Below, piece after piece: positions 47,048-57,130 of a stretch of 64,000 nucleotides of DNA (its first letter is position 1; each line of letters starts with the position of its first letter). This stretch comes from Acidobacteriota bacterium (GTDB taxonomy: Bacteria > Acidobacteriota > Terriglobia > Acidiferrales > UBA7541). The notes beneath the pieces are model-generated. The model saw nothing but the letters and a program-made list of their open reading frames with translations. It made no database searches and was not told the origin of the DNA. A program made the translations under genes and the position numbers. The DNA lies in contig JABCYZ010000004.1 in NCBI GenBank assembly GCA_013289955.1, positions 186,001 through 250,000 on the forward strand, in the 5' to 3' direction.

Positions 47048-48154
47048 ATGAGCGTTGCCATTATCACCGGTTCCGCCGGCCTTGTTGGTTCCGAGGCCGT
47101 TACGTATTTTGCCAAACGAGGGCTGGACATTGTCGGGATTGACAATGACATGCGCGCGGAATTCTTCGGCCACGAAGCTTCTACGCGTTGGGTGCGGGAC
47201 TCCCTCCACAGGAAAGTCCGGAATTACCGCCACCACGAAGTCGACATTCGGGATACAGAACAGATTGAGAATATCTTCGCGCGTTTTGGCACCAATATCT
47301 CGCTGGTCATACATGCCGCCGCACAGCCTTCTCACGATTGGGCCGCGAGCAATCCGACGATGGATTTCACGGTTAATGCCAATGGAACCTCCGTAATGCT
47401 CGAAGCGACGCGGCGTTTTTCTCCGGAAGCCGCTTTCATTTTCATGTCCACAAATAAGGTGTATGGCGATCGGCCGAACCAGTTACCTCTAGTCGAGCTG
47501 ACGACGCGCTGGGAGCCTGCCCCGAGTCATCCATATGCCACGCTGGGAATTCCGGAAACGATGTCGACTGACGGAACGCTGCATAGCCTGTTCGGCGCTT
47601 CAAAAGTTGCCGCCGACGTACTTGTGCAGGAGTACGGCCGCTATTTCGGTATGAAGACGGCGTGCTTCCGCGGCGGCTGTCTTACAGGGCCGAATCATAC
47701 CGGAACGCAGTTACACGGATTTCTAGCCTACTTGATGAAGTGCGCTGTCACGGAACTGCCCTATCGGATTTTCGGCTATAAGAAGAAGCAGGTACGCGAC
47801 AACATTCACAGCGCGGACCTTATCCGCGCATTTGACGAATTCTACAAGGCTCCCCGGTCGGGGGAGGTCTACAACATGGGTGGCGGCCGACACAGCAATT
47901 GCTCGATGCTCGAAGCGATTGCGTTCTGCGAAGAAATCACCGGGACAAAATTCCAGTCCACGTATGTCGATGAGAACCGGCGCGGCGACCACATCTGGTG
48001 GATCAGCGACGTTTCCAAGTTTCAGCGCCATTATCCTCATTGGAAGCTCGAATACGATGTTCCTCACATTTTGCGCGAAATCTATGAACTAAGTGTCGAT
48101 CGTTGGAGGGGCACATGCTCAACCGCGGCAAGGGCAACGTCCTCGGTGTCTTAA
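47048..48154 (+). CDS. NAD-dependent nucleotide-sugar epimerase, CDP-paratose 2-epimerase-like
   Basis: 368-residue extended-SDR protein. NAD site [11 protein letters not shown] (residues 7-17), [34 protein letters not shown] and [22 protein letters not shown] and EVYNMGGGR are characteristic of the CDP-paratose/tyvelose epimerase-like group. In place of the Tyr-x-x-x-Lys pair the sequence has FGASK (Phe182, Lys186), so the Tyr is missing; other members of this branch probably share this. It should make an unusual deoxy- or branched sugar for the polymer. GAGAGG precedes the ATG. The next gene begins inside its last 40 bases. Confidence 0.85.
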   Translation: MSVAIITGSAGLVGSEAVTYFAKRGLDIVGIDNDMRAEFFGHEASTRWVRDSLHRKVRNYRHHEVDIRDTEQIENIFARFGTNISLVIHAAAQPSHDWAASNPTMDFTVNANGTSVMLEATRRFSPEAAFIFMSTNKVYGDRPNQLPLVELTTRWEPAPSHPYATLGIPETMSTDGTLHSLFGASKVAADVLVQEYGRYFGMKTACFRGGCLTGPNHTGTQLHGFLAYLMKCAVTELPYRIFGYKKKQVRDNIHSADLIRAFDEFYKAPRSGEVYNMGGGRHSNCSMLEAIAFCEEITGTKFQSTYVDENRRGDHIWWISDVSKFQRHYPHWKLEYDVPHILREIYELSVDRWRGTCSTAARATSSVS

Positions 48155-48918
48155 TCGACGCCGTCGACTATGAAGGGGCGGTCGAAATAATCGTTCGGGC
48201 CGCCAGGGAGAAGAAGCCGGCGGCTGTTTCAGCGCTGGCGGTTCACGGTCTGATGACCGGTGCGCTGGACCGCGAGCAGCGGTTTCGGCTAAATCATTTC
48301 GATTTATTGGTGCCGGATGGTCAGCCAGTTCGCTGGGTGCTGAACGCTCTCTACGGCAAGAAGCTCCCGGATCGCGTGTACGGACCAAATCTGACGCTAA
48401 AGGTCTGCGCGCGCGCTGCCAAGGAAGGGCTTCCGGTTTACTTCTACGGAAGCACGCCGATGATTGTGGCGGCCTTGCAGCCTGCGCTGGAGCGGAAATT
48501 TCCCGGACTTGTCATTGCCGGCATTGAACCGTCGAAGTTTCGCCGCCTTACCCCTGAAGAAAAAATCGAACTTACGTCGCGCATTCGCAACTCCCGAGCG
48601 GCGCTGGTATTCGTCGGGCTGGGGTGCCCGAGGCAGGAAATCTTCGCGTATGAGTTTCGCGATCTCCTCGGTGTCCCCATTCTAGCGGTGGGTGCTGCGT
48701 TTCCGTTCCTTGCCGGAGCTTTGCCGCAGGCCCCTGAGTGGATGCAAAATGCGGGTCTCGAGTGGCTCTACCGGTTACTAACCGAGCCGCGAAGACTGTG
48801 GCGCCGATATCTGTTTCTAAACCCGGCCTACCTGCTTCTCGTAGCTCTGCAGGCAATGGGCCTCTCAAAGTTCTCCAACGCGGGACGTCCACCCACTCGC
48901 GAAATTCTTTATGGATAG
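48115..48918 (+). CDS. WecG/TagA/CpsF family glycosyltransferase
   Basis: 267-residue soluble or peripheral transferase, GT26. Motifs: [11 protein letters not shown] with the Asp-Gly pair (about 65), [23 protein letters not shown] and [16 protein letters not shown], then [29 protein letters not shown] at the end. It adds N-acetylmannosamine-type or glucuronic-type units in related systems. TTGGAGGGG precedes the ATG at 48115, inside the 3' end of the epimerase gene, so the two are coupled. The frame opens at 48103 but without a start signal. Confidence 0.9.
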   Translation: MLNRGKGNVLGVLIDAVDYEGAVEIIVRAAREKKPAAVSALAVHGLMTGALDREQRFRLNHFDLLVPDGQPVRWVLNALYGKKLPDRVYGPNLTLKVCARAAKEGLPVYFYGSTPMIVAALQPALERKFPGLVIAGIEPSKFRRLTPEEKIELTSRIRNSRAALVFVGLGCPRQEIFAYEFRDLLGVPILAVGAAFPFLAGALPQAPEWMQNAGLEWLYRLLTEPRRLWRRYLFLNPAYLLLVALQAMGLSKFSNAGRPPTREILYG

Positions 48919-48991
48919 CCCATGGCTCGCTTCGGCGAGCATGAGTTTCTATGAGCCGCCTTAGTTTTCCAACAATTTCTTTCCTACACAG

Positions 48992-50329
48992 ATGCTGAAC
49001 TCACGCCCTAGAACGCAGCTTGCGCGAAACACCGCGTGGATGATCACCGGCCAAGGAATGCGTCTGGTCATTCAGGCGGCATACTTCATTGAGATCGCAA
49101 GGTCGCTTGGAGTGTCGAACTATGGCGCTTTTGTAGGCGTCGTAGCACTGGTCGGCGTGGTTTATCCCTTCGCGTCGCTGGGCGGCGGAAACTTGCTGGT
49201 CAAAAATGTTGCGCGCGACCCCAGCCTGTTTGCCGCCTGCTGGGGCAGAGCCCTCACACTGACGGCGTGTTTCGGCGCCATACTTTTCCTTGCCGTTTGT
49301 ACGCTTTCTCATTTCGTGCTACCGCCGGCAATCCCACGACTCCTCGTGGCCATGGTCGCAGCAGCGGATATTTTCGGCCTGAGTGTTATTACGCTGTCAT
49401 CTCAGGCATTCCAGGCTTTCGAACGGCTCCGCTGGACAGCGACCCTGCATGTGATGATGAGCGGCGGCCGGCTGGCCGGGGCGCTCATCCTCATCGCCAT
49501 CCAGCCGCACCCCTCCGCTCTGCTTTGGAGTTATCTCTACTTTGGCAGCACAGCCGTCGTTGCCGTTGTTTCTTGCATCTTCGTGTCTAAACAGCTTGGA
49601 CTGCCGAAATTTTCCTGGCCCCAATCTGCTGCGGAAATGCGCGAAGGCTTTTATTTTTCCGCGAGTCAAACCTCGCAGACGGTTTATAACGACATCGACA
49701 AAACGATGCTCGCGCGCCTCAGCACACTGGAAGCCACAGGCATCTATGGGGCCGCTTACCGCATCATCGACGTCAGCTTTGTACCCGTATCAGCTCTCCT
49801 CTGGTCTTCCTACCCGAGCTTCTTTCGCGCCGGCTCGCGGGGAATTTCCGCCAGTTTGAGCTATGCGAAGCCGCTTCTGCTGCGTGCGCTGATCTACGCT
49901 GGCGTGGTCTGCCTCGCCCTTCTGCTTGCCGCGGGAATTGTCCCCCGCATCCTTGGCCCGGAATATCGATCGACCGCGGAAGCCTTGCGCTGGCTTTCCG
50001 TGCTTCCAGTGCTCAAGGCGACGCACTACTTCCTGTCCGACACGCTGACTGGCGCAGGCCACCAGGGTTTGCGTACTTGTCTGCAGGCCGGCGTTGCCGT
50101 CTTCAATGTGTTGCTGAATATGTGGATCATTCCCGCTTATTCGTGGCGTGGCGCAGCTTGGTCTAGTATCGCCTCTGACGGCGCCCTGGCGCTCAGTGTT
50201 GCTGTTGCCGTGTGGTTGCTCAATCGGCGGTCTCACGCAACGGCGATCGATTCCGCCCCCACGGTTGTCGGCCCCGGTTTGCCTGATGCTCTTCAGCTAT
50301 CCAGTGTGATTTCCGTTGGTGAAGAATGA
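48992..50329 (+). CDS. flippase, Wzx-like (MATE/MOP superfamily)
   Basis: 445-residue inner-membrane protein with about 12 to 14 predicted helices, opening RTQLARNTAWMITGQGMRLVIQAAYFIEIARSLG, typical of the oligosaccharide flippase family. It contains GGGNLLVKNVA, FSASQTSQTVYNDIDKTMLA and WIIPAYSWRGAAWSSIASD segments usual for the group. It would move the lipid-linked repeat unit across the inner membrane. The start has only a weak ribosome site; it overlaps the polymerase gene by four bases (ATGA). Confidence 0.9.
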   Translation: MLNSRPRTQLARNTAWMITGQGMRLVIQAAYFIEIARSLGVSNYGAFVGVVALVGVVYPFASLGGGNLLVKNVARDPSLFAACWGRALTLTACFGAILFLAVCTLSHFVLPPAIPRLLVAMVAAADIFGLSVITLSSQAFQAFERLRWTATLHVMMSGGRLAGALILIAIQPHPSALLWSYLYFGSTAVVAVVSCIFVSKQLGLPKFSWPQSAAEMREGFYFSASQTSQTVYNDIDKTMLARLSTLEATGIYGAAYRIIDVSFVPVSALLWSSYPSFFRAGSRGISASLSYAKPLLLRALIYAGVVCLALLLAAGIVPRILGPEYRSTAEALRWLSVLPVLKATHYFLSDTLTGAGHQGLRTCLQAGVAVFNVLLNMWIIPAYSWRGAAWSSIASDGALALSVAVAVWLLNRRSHATAIDSAPTVVGPGLPDALQLSSVISVGEE

Positions 50330-51618
50330 AGGCGCGAGCTGCAATCGAAAAGGGCATTTTTGCGCTTGCGGCGCTCATTCTCAGCGGCGCGCTCTGGCGA
50401 CTGTTTTCAACCGGTGGCCAGAGTCAGAGCTCCACGGACGGAGATCCTCGAACGCAGATCCTCTTGGCGATCGTCTACTTTGTCATCGCCATTCTTGCGG
50501 CGCTCCGATGGCGGGATACAGTGGAGAGTCTTTCGCACAACCTGGCGCTCGCCTGCTTACTGCTCTTGGCTTGTCTTTCGCCGCTCTGGGCAGAATCTCC
50601 AGATCTGGTCCTCAGGCGCGCACTCGGACTTGTGGGTGCATCGCTATTCGGGATCGCCCTGGCCGCCTACTATCCATTCAAGGAGCAGCTCGAAATCTTG
50701 CGATGGGCTTTCCGGCTCGGCGCAACGGCGACTCTGCTGCTTTTCATCGCTTCTCCCAGCCGGGCCCTCTCCGCTCCCGGTGGCGGAGGCGGAATTCGCG
50801 GTGTTTATCCTCACAAAAACATCCTGGGCGCCGCGATGGCACTCGCGTTCCTTGTCGAGTGGTATCTGCGAGAGCATCAAAGTTGGGCGAAAATTCTCCG
50901 GCTCCTCTCTCTTTGCGCCTATGGCGCTCTTCTCATCGCTTCAGATTCCATGACATCGATCGTTACTGCTGTTGCGGCACTCGGCACAGTATGGACAGTT
51001 CGCACCATCTACACGCGTTTTCAGATTCCCGCGTGGGCGCTTGGCTTGTTCCTGGTGATCGGGGTTGGCGCCGCAGCCCTCATGGGAATCGGTGCGGCAG
51101 ACGTGATGGGGCTCCTGGGGCGCTCGTCAGATTTGACGGGACGCACCGAGCTGTGGCGAACAGTATTTGAATCCATTCTCGACAAGCCGCTGCTTGGCTT
51201 CGGTTTCTCTGGATTCTGGAAAGGCGCGTCCTCCAGCTCCGACAACGTGCAAGGCCAGATCGGTTGGGCGCCGACCTACTCTCATAACGGCTATTTGGAG
51301 ATTTCGCTGAGTCTCGGCCTTGTCGGATTGCTTCTCGTCATTTGGCTTCTCGTGATTTTATTCAAGCGGTCCTGGCGCCAGGCAGAAGAAGGCGACTCGG
51401 TGCTGGACTCCTGGCCCTTGGCAGTGTTTTTCTTTGTCGTCATCCACAACATCACAGAGTGCACGATTGCTTGGCAGAATTGCCTCGAATGGTCGGTTTG
51501 CGTCGCCACTGTAATCGGTTGTGACCCAAGGCGGCGCTCAGTTCTTGCGGAAGACCAGGAAGAGCCACACGAGAGCCTCGAGGAAGGCGCTTCGCTGCCA
51601 GAGCCGGAATGTGTCTAA
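50326..51618 (+). CDS. O-antigen polymerase/ligase (Wzy/WaaL family)
   Basis: 430-residue membrane protein with about ten helices and the Wzy_C signature: GRTELWRTVFESILDKPLLGFGFSGFW followed by YSHNGYLEISLSLGLVGLLLVIW, the conserved periplasmic loop with its histidine. It polymerises flipped repeat units (or ligates them), so with the Wzx, Wza and Wzz-like genes it completes the Wzx/Wzy pathway. ATG at 50326 overlaps the flippase stop. The C-terminal 35 residues are acidic and cytoplasmic. Confidence 0.9.
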   Translation: MKARAAIEKGIFALAALILSGALWRLFSTGGQSQSSTDGDPRTQILLAIVYFVIAILAALRWRDTVESLSHNLALACLLLLACLSPLWAESPDLVLRRALGLVGASLFGIALAAYYPFKEQLEILRWAFRLGATATLLLFIASPSRALSAPGGGGGIRGVYPHKNILGAAMALAFLVEWYLREHQSWAKILRLLSLCAYGALLIASDSMTSIVTAVAALGTVWTVRTIYTRFQIPAWALGLFLVIGVGAAALMGIGAADVMGLLGRSSDLTGRTELWRTVFESILDKPLLGFGFSGFWKGASSSSDNVQGQIGWAPTYSHNGYLEISLSLGLVGLLLVIWLLVILFKRSWRQAEEGDSVLDSWPLAVFFFVVIHNITECTIAWQNCLEWSVCVATVIGCDPRRRSVLAEDQEEPHESLEEGASLPEPECV

Positions 51619-51681
51619 GAACAGCGAATCGCCAATGCTTCACGAACCCTTGACAAGCTTGAGTCTCAGGATCATTTCGAG

Positions 51682-52638
51682 ATGCGCGTAGCCGTCTGTC
51701 TTACTACCTACCGTCGCACGAACCTCCTGGAGAGGGCGCTCGAAGGCGTGTCTCGCCTGAAATTCTGCAAGGTGGCAGCTCCCGAGATGGAAGTGATCGT
51801 TGTGGACAATGATCCGTCGCGAAGCGCAAGCGGCGTTTGCAAGAGCCCCATGCTGTCAGTACTGGTTCGCTACGTGGCGGAACCCCGCCGCGGCATCGTG
51901 CGCGTCCGCAACCGGGCAATCGCCGAAGCATCCGGCTCGGAGTTCCTGGCATTTCTCGACGACGATGAATTTCCCTGCGAGACGTGGCTGGACGAGCTGC
52001 TTGCCACGCAGGCAAAATTCGCTGCTGACGTTGTTGCTGGCCCTACGCGGCCGGTCTACGAGCAAGGCTTGCCGGAATGGATCAAACGCGGAAACTTTTT
52101 CGAGCGTCCGCGATACGACACGGGCGCCTCGCTCGAGTTTTGCGCATCCGGCAACGTGCTGCTCCGCACCGCGATCTTTGCTAGCGTGGGCAAGTTCGAT
52201 GACAACTTTCAACTCACCGGCGGCGAAGACACGCAGTTCTTTCTTCGGGTCGGGCGCGCTGGATACAAGATCGTTTGGTCGAACGAGGCTGTCGTCTGGG
52301 AAACCGTTCCGCGCGACCGCGCGACGTTGAACTGGATCGTATCCCGAGGCTATCAGGCCGGAAATACCTGGTCATTGGCTGAAATGTCGATCGAAACGAG
52401 CGCGAAATATCGCGCGCTCCGTTTCTTCAAGGGATCAGCCCACGTCCTCGCAGGTCTGGCTGGCGCCGCCAGCGGACTGTTTTTGGGGAGAATCGTGTTT
52501 GCCAGAAATCTTCGCAGAGCTTTTCTCGGAGCGGGAATGCTCGCTGGTTTGGCTGGCAAGAAGTATCTCGCCTATCAATCCGCGGGAAGCACCTCGCCGA
52601 GTGGAGTTCCAGAAGCCAGCGGGCGTTCGTCCGTCTAA
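51682..52638 (+). CDS. glycosyltransferase family 2
   Basis: 318-residue GT-A transferase: CLTTYRRTNLLERALEGVSR, VIVVDNDPSRSA, RNRAIAEASGSEFLAFLDDDEFP with the DxD-like metal site (LDDDE, about residue 95), NVLLRTAIF and FDDNFQLTGGEDTQFFLR with the catalytic acidic residues. The C-terminus has a hydrophobic stretch (HVLAGLAGAASGLFLGRIVF), probably membrane-associated. Part of the contiguous exopolysaccharide run. Acceptor and donor unknown. Confidence 0.9.
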   Translation: MRVAVCLTTYRRTNLLERALEGVSRLKFCKVAAPEMEVIVVDNDPSRSASGVCKSPMLSVLVRYVAEPRRGIVRVRNRAIAEASGSEFLAFLDDDEFPCETWLDELLATQAKFAADVVAGPTRPVYEQGLPEWIKRGNFFERPRYDTGASLEFCASGNVLLRTAIFASVGKFDDNFQLTGGEDTQFFLRVGRAGYKIVWSNEAVVWETVPRDRATLNWIVSRGYQAGNTWSLAEMSIETSAKYRALRFFKGSAHVLAGLAGAASGLFLGRIVFARNLRRAFLGAGMLAGLAGKKYLAYQSAGSTSPSGVPEASGRSSV

Positions 52639-52683
52639 CTCCGCGCTTGGCTCAAGCAAGAAAAAATATCCCCTGGAGTCATC

Positions 52684-53940
52684 GTGATTCGGCATCTCTG
52701 CACAATTTCACTCCTGGTATTGGGCATGTGGACTGTTCTGGCGGTTTGCGCCGAGCATGCCCCGGCATCTATGCCGCCGTCGCAACCCGTTCCAGCGACT
52801 CTCTTTGCCTTGCACATCCACCACGCCGCCACGACAACTCCTTGGCCCGAGGTACCGTTTGCAGAGTGGCGTCTCTGGGACGCTTACGTCGCTTGGCCGA
52901 ACCTTGAACCCCACCGAGGCCAGTGGCATTTCGAGATGCTTGATCGCTATGTGAATCTGGCGGAACAGGACCGCGTAACCATCCTCCTACCTCTCGGACT
53001 ATCGCCCACCTGGGCATCAGCCCGCCCCGGCGAAAAGTCCACATACCAACCGGGAAATGCAGCGCAGCCACAAGACATCGAGGACTGGCGCAACTACGTG
53101 AGGACCGTTGCCAACCGCTACAAGGGGCGAATTCATGAGTACGAGATCTGGAATGAACCGAATCAAAAAGGGTTTTGGACCGGCAATATCACTGAAATGG
53201 TGAAACTTACACGGGAGGCCGCCGGGATCATTAGGGAAATTGATCCGCACGCGACGGTGGTTTCCCCGTCTGCCACGACCGAAAATGGCGTCGGTTGGCT
53301 CTCAGAATTCCTGCGCCAAGGTGGGGGGCAGTGGGTGGACGTTATCGGGTATCACTTTTATGTCATGCCTCAGTCTCCCGAGGCAGTCGTACCCTTGATT
53401 CAAAAAGTACGCCGCATCATGGAGGATAACGCAGTCGACCACAAGCCGCTTTGGAACACTGAGATCGGCTGGGCTTTTCCCAAACCATTTCCATCTCAAG
53501 ACCTCGCCGCCGCCTACGTTGTTCGAACCTATGTGCTCAACTGGGCCGGAGGCGTTCAGAGGCTCTATTGGTACGCCTGGGATAATCACAACTGGGTCAC
53601 GATACAGCTGACGGAGGCCAGCAGCAAAACTCTGACCCCAGCCGGGCGAGCCTACCAAACGGCCGAAGAGTGGCTGGTTGGTGCGACTTTAAAGCAATGC
53701 GATGAAGATCAAAGCCATACATGGATCTGCGAACTTGACCGCGAGGGGGCACCCGAGCGGCTTGTTTGGAACACCGATCATACTCCAGAGTTTGCAGTTC
53801 CAGCGGACTGGCACGCGCGATACGCAACATCCATAGAAGGGGAGAGCCAAGCCCTGTCGAAATCGAGCTTCATGCTTGGACAAGCCCCCGTCTTGTTTTC
53901 TCCGACCGAGCCGAAAATCGCTCTGAAGACATCGCGTTAG
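52684..53940 (+). CDS. exported glycoside hydrolase, clan GH-A (GH39/GH5-like)
   Basis: 418-residue enzyme with a GTG start (GGAG seven bases upstream) and a signal peptide (residues 1-23). (beta/alpha)8 barrel with acid/base Glu158 in EIWNEPN and nucleophile Glu260 in WNTEIGW; also WPNLEPHRGQWHFE at the start and NWAGGVQRLYWYAWDNHNW. The E-x-W-N-E-P pattern is shared by GH39/GH5-type beta-glycosidases. A C-terminal beta domain of about 90 residues follows. Lying inside the polymer cluster, it probably trims, releases or depolymerises the exopolysaccharide in the periplasm or outside, as hydrolases in comparable clusters do. Confidence 0.88.
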   Translation: MIRHLCTISLLVLGMWTVLAVCAEHAPASMPPSQPVPATLFALHIHHAATTTPWPEVPFAEWRLWDAYVAWPNLEPHRGQWHFEMLDRYVNLAEQDRVTILLPLGLSPTWASARPGEKSTYQPGNAAQPQDIEDWRNYVRTVANRYKGRIHEYEIWNEPNQKGFWTGNITEMVKLTREAAGIIREIDPHATVVSPSATTENGVGWLSEFLRQGGGQWVDVIGYHFYVMPQSPEAVVPLIQKVRRIMEDNAVDHKPLWNTEIGWAFPKPFPSQDLAAAYVVRTYVLNWAGGVQRLYWYAWDNHNWVTIQLTEASSKTLTPAGRAYQTAEEWLVGATLKQCDEDQSHTWICELDREGAPERLVWNTDHTPEFAVPADWHARYATSIEGESQALSKSSFMLGQAPVLFSPTEPKIALKTSR

Positions 53941-53968
53941 CTCATACCTTCCCGATTTCCCATTTTTC

Positions 53969-55162
53969 ATGACTATGAATGAAAGCACGAGTCAAGGCGG
54001 CGTACGCCGAAAACAAAAGCTGGCCATTTTGGTCAATATGATTTCGCCCGCGCGCATCTCTCTCTATTCCGCTCTGGCAGAGCGATTCGATCTGCTTCTT
54101 CTGCACGGCGGAACCGAATCAAATCGCGATACTTGGGGCAGCGTAGGGCGGCAATTGCCGGGGGCGCGTGTCGTCAAAGTCTGGGGCTGGCAAATACCAC
54201 TCACGCGCAGGGTCCGCGGCCGGGCTTTCGATCGGCGTTACCTGCACCTAACGCCGGGCTATCTCTGGCAGCTTTATCGATTTCGGCCGGATGTCATCAT
54301 TACGAATGAAATGGGGCTGCGCACTCTGATCGCGCTCACTTACGCCACAGTGGCACGCAAGCCGGTCTGGGTTTGGTGGGGGGGAACGCCCCATACCGAG
54401 CGCAGCATCGGGGCGATCAAACGCCACGTGCGCCGTCTGATCGTGTATTGGTCGAAGCGTTGGATCAGCTACGGTAAATCCTCAACCGAATACCTCTTGA
54501 CTCTGGGAGTTGACCGGAATTCAGTGCTCGAAATTCAGAACTCCGTTGACGAGCGGCAATTTCTAGGTAGTGCGAGAGCCGAATACAAGCTTGAACCTCG
54601 GCCAGTTTTGCTGCACGTCGGCCAGTTCACAGCGCGAAAGGGCATTGAACCGCTGCTGCGCGCTGCGGCCGACCTGCAAAAGAGGGGACAAGTGTTTTCG
54701 CTGGTCCTTGTTGGCAGCGGGCCGGATCGGGCGGCAGACGAGCAATTGTCCCGTGAACTCGAATTGAGAAATATTCACTTCATGTCTTCAGAGGAACCGG
54801 GCAGGATGCCGTCCATCTACAAAAGCGCGGATGCCCTGATATTTCCGACTTTGGAAGATGTTTGGGGCCTCGTCGCAAATGAAGCCATCTTATCCGGATT
54901 GCCGGTCCTTTGCTCGAAGTACGCAGGCTGCGCAAACGAATTGTTTGACGCTGAGAGTATTTTCAACCCGCAAGATCCGGAGGAGTTCTCCCGGAAATTG
55001 GGAGACGCGATTGCCCAGCGACTCCCAAGCCCCGACCCTTCCAGGCTTCGCTCGACGCCAGAACTCGCGTGCGACATCGTTGCCGCGCTCGAACACTCCA
55101 TGGGGAGGTCCCTGGCGGTTCTTCAGAGGCCGGCGCGAGAGCTCGACACGCGAGGCGCTTGA
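53969..55162 (+). CDS. glycosyltransferase family 4 (second)
   Basis: 397-residue GT-B transferase. LAILVNMISPARISLYSALAERFDLLLLHGGTES near the start, WVWWGGTPHTERSIG in the acceptor half, and the donor half with LLHVGQFTARKGIEPLLRA, LVGSGPDRAADEQLS, FPTLEDVWGLVANEAILSGLPVLCS and EEFSRKLGDAI. The catalytic E-x7-E appears as E(DVWGLVAN)E. It starts 28 bases after the hydrolase gene. An ATG six bases downstream is an alternative start. Adds one sugar of the repeat. Confidence 0.88.
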   Translation: MTMNESTSQGGVRRKQKLAILVNMISPARISLYSALAERFDLLLLHGGTESNRDTWGSVGRQLPGARVVKVWGWQIPLTRRVRGRAFDRRYLHLTPGYLWQLYRFRPDVIITNEMGLRTLIALTYATVARKPVWVWWGGTPHTERSIGAIKRHVRRLIVYWSKRWISYGKSSTEYLLTLGVDRNSVLEIQNSVDERQFLGSARAEYKLEPRPVLLHVGQFTARKGIEPLLRAAADLQKRGQVFSLVLVGSGPDRAADEQLSRELELRNIHFMSSEEPGRMPSIYKSADALIFPTLEDVWGLVANEAILSGLPVLCSKYAGCANELFDAESIFNPQDPEEFSRKLGDAIAQRLPSPDPSRLRSTPELACDIVAALEHSMGRSLAVLQRPARELDTRGA

Positions 55163-55213
55163 GTTCCCGCCGTGCTCCGACGGGAGGAAGCGAGTTGTGG
55201 CAGGGAATAAGAG

Positions 55214-57130
55214 ATGAGTGTTAGCCCATCCGGCAAATCAGCTGACAAGTACCGGGCTGATATCGACGGCCTGCGCGCCATTGCTGTCCTTTTGGTGCTT
55301 GCCTACCACCTCGGAATCCACAGGTTCCGCGGCGGGTTTGTGGGCGTTGATGTCTTTTTCGTGATTTCTGGATTTCTGATTGGCTCTATTATTCTTTCGG
55401 AGCTCGACGCGTCGCGCTTCTCGATCGTTTCGTTCTACGAGCGGCGCATTCGCCGCATTTTCCCGGCTCTTGCCGTCCTGTTTCTCGGCACGTCTGTATT
55501 GGCCTGCAAGTTCCTTCTGCCCTCGGAGCTCGTGGAGTACGGTAAGTCGCTGCTGGCGGCCACGTTTTCCTTTTCAAACGTTCTCTTCCTGCATCAGGCG
55601 GGATATTTCAACGCATCAGCAGCTTCGAATCCCCTTCTGCACACTTGGTCCCTCGCGGTCGAGGAACAGTTCTACGTTTTTCTTCCGCTGTTCCTCATTT
55701 GCGTCCGAAAATACTTTCCGACCAGGCAGCGCCTGCTCATTGTGGTTGTGGCGCTGCTGTCTTTCGCCGTGAGTGCCGTCGGCGCTTTCCGAGCCCACGA
55801 CGCGACGTTTTACCTTGCTCACACAAGAGCGTGGGAATTGCTTCTTGGAACCATGCTCGTGCTCGATATTTTTCCCACGATGTCCACAGCGTTACTTCGC
55901 AACCTCGCTTCGCTTGCAGGAGTTATTCTGATTCTCATCGCTGGCTTGCTATTCACTCCTCTAACGCCGTTTCCCGGTGCTGCTGCGTTGCTGCCATGTG
56001 CGGGGGCTGCTCTAATCATTGCCGCAGGAAGGTCGGGAGCGTCCGTTGTTGGCAGAGTTCTATCTCTCCGTCCCATGGTATTCATCGGCATGATTTCCTA
56101 TTCTTTGTATCTCTGGCATTGGCCGCTGATTGTATTCCAAGGGACTGACGGTCTGCTCATCAGGGGGTTTTCTCCAAGGGTAACGAAACTTGCCCTGATC
56201 TTCGCCTCTTTCGCGCTCGCCACGCTCTCCTGGAGATTTATCGAGCAGCCCTTCCGGGATCGCCGGCAGCTGTCGCGCACGGTGATCTTTCGCATGGCCT
56301 CCGCTGCCGCCGCCATCCTGCTCGTCGCCGGGACAATCATTGTCGTATCTAACGGGCTTCCTTCGCGCTATCCAGCCGCGGCTGTAAACGTAGCATCCTT
56401 CCTGGACAATACCGATGCGAAAACGGACGCTCAGTACCGTGTTGGGACCTGCTTTCTCACATCCAAAGACAGCTACACGGACTTCAATCCCTCGATTTGC
56501 CTTCAGCAAGATGCCCACAAGCGCAACGATTTATTACTGGGCGACAGCCACGCCGCGCAACTCTGGTACGGCCTTTCCGCAACCTTCAAGGATGTAACCC
56601 TGCTGCAGGCAACAGCGTCCGGGTGCAAGCCTACTCTCGACCAGAGCCGCAGCGTCGAGGCTAAGTGCAGTCGCTTGATGGAATATATCTTCCAGGACTT
56701 TCTCCCACGCCATCATGTCGATACGCTCATCATCGCCGCGCGCTGGGATGCCGGTGACCTAGAGGCCTTGCACGAAACCCTTACGTGGGTGCATCAGCGC
56801 GGGATGGAAGTTGTTCTCCTTGGGCCTATCGTCCAGTATGATTCCGCGCTGCCCCGCTTGTTGGCACTATCCATTAAAACGAACGATCCATCCATTCCCT
56901 CGCTGCATCGCGTGGCCTACTACGAACATCTCGACGCCGAAATGGCCCGCCTCGCAGAGACGACTCCAGGGGTGCGCTATGTCTCCTACTTCAAAATGCT
57001 ATGCCGCCAAAGTTCGTGTCTCGAATACGCCGCCGCGGGTGTGCCGTTGCAGTCCGACTATGGCCATCTAACCGGCAGCGGTTCTCTTCTGGTAGCCGCA
57101 AAACTCCGCGACACCGGGGCTCTCAACTAA
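55214..57130 (+). CDS. OafA/YrhL-type acyltransferase with SGNH domain
   Basis: 638-residue membrane protein. N-terminal acyltransferase-3 domain: DIDGLRAIAVLLVLAYHLGI with the catalytic His, GGFVGVDVFFVISGFLIG, YERRIRRIFPAL and SLAVEEQFYVFLP; about ten helices to residue 390. A C-terminal periplasmic SGNH hydrolase-like domain opens with DLLLGDSHAAQLW (GDS nucleophile), then ASGCKP and a final DYGHLTGSGS with the His. Such fusions O-acetylate (or otherwise acylate) surface polysaccharide. Last gene of the cluster, followed after about 240 bases by a terminator-like hairpin. Confidence 0.92.
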   Translation: MSVSPSGKSADKYRADIDGLRAIAVLLVLAYHLGIHRFRGGFVGVDVFFVISGFLIGSIILSELDASRFSIVSFYERRIRRIFPALAVLFLGTSVLACKFLLPSELVEYGKSLLAATFSFSNVLFLHQAGYFNASAASNPLLHTWSLAVEEQFYVFLPLFLICVRKYFPTRQRLLIVVVALLSFAVSAVGAFRAHDATFYLAHTRAWELLLGTMLVLDIFPTMSTALLRNLASLAGVILILIAGLLFTPLTPFPGAAALLPCAGAALIIAAGRSGASVVGRVLSLRPMVFIGMISYSLYLWHWPLIVFQGTDGLLIRGFSPRVTKLALIFASFALATLSWRFIEQPFRDRRQLSRTVIFRMASAAAAILLVAGTIIVVSNGLPSRYPAAAVNVASFLDNTDAKTDAQYRVGTCFLTSKDSYTDFNPSICLQQDAHKRNDLLLGDSHAAQLWYGLSATFKDVTLLQATASGCKPTLDQSRSVEAKCSRLMEYIFQDFLPRHHVDTLIIAARWDAGDLEALHETLTWVHQRGMEVVLLGPIVQYDSALPRLLALSIKTNDPSIPSLHRVAYYEHLDAEMARLAETTPGVRYVSYFKMLCRQSSCLEYAAAGVPLQSDYGHLTGSGSLLVAAKLRDTGALN

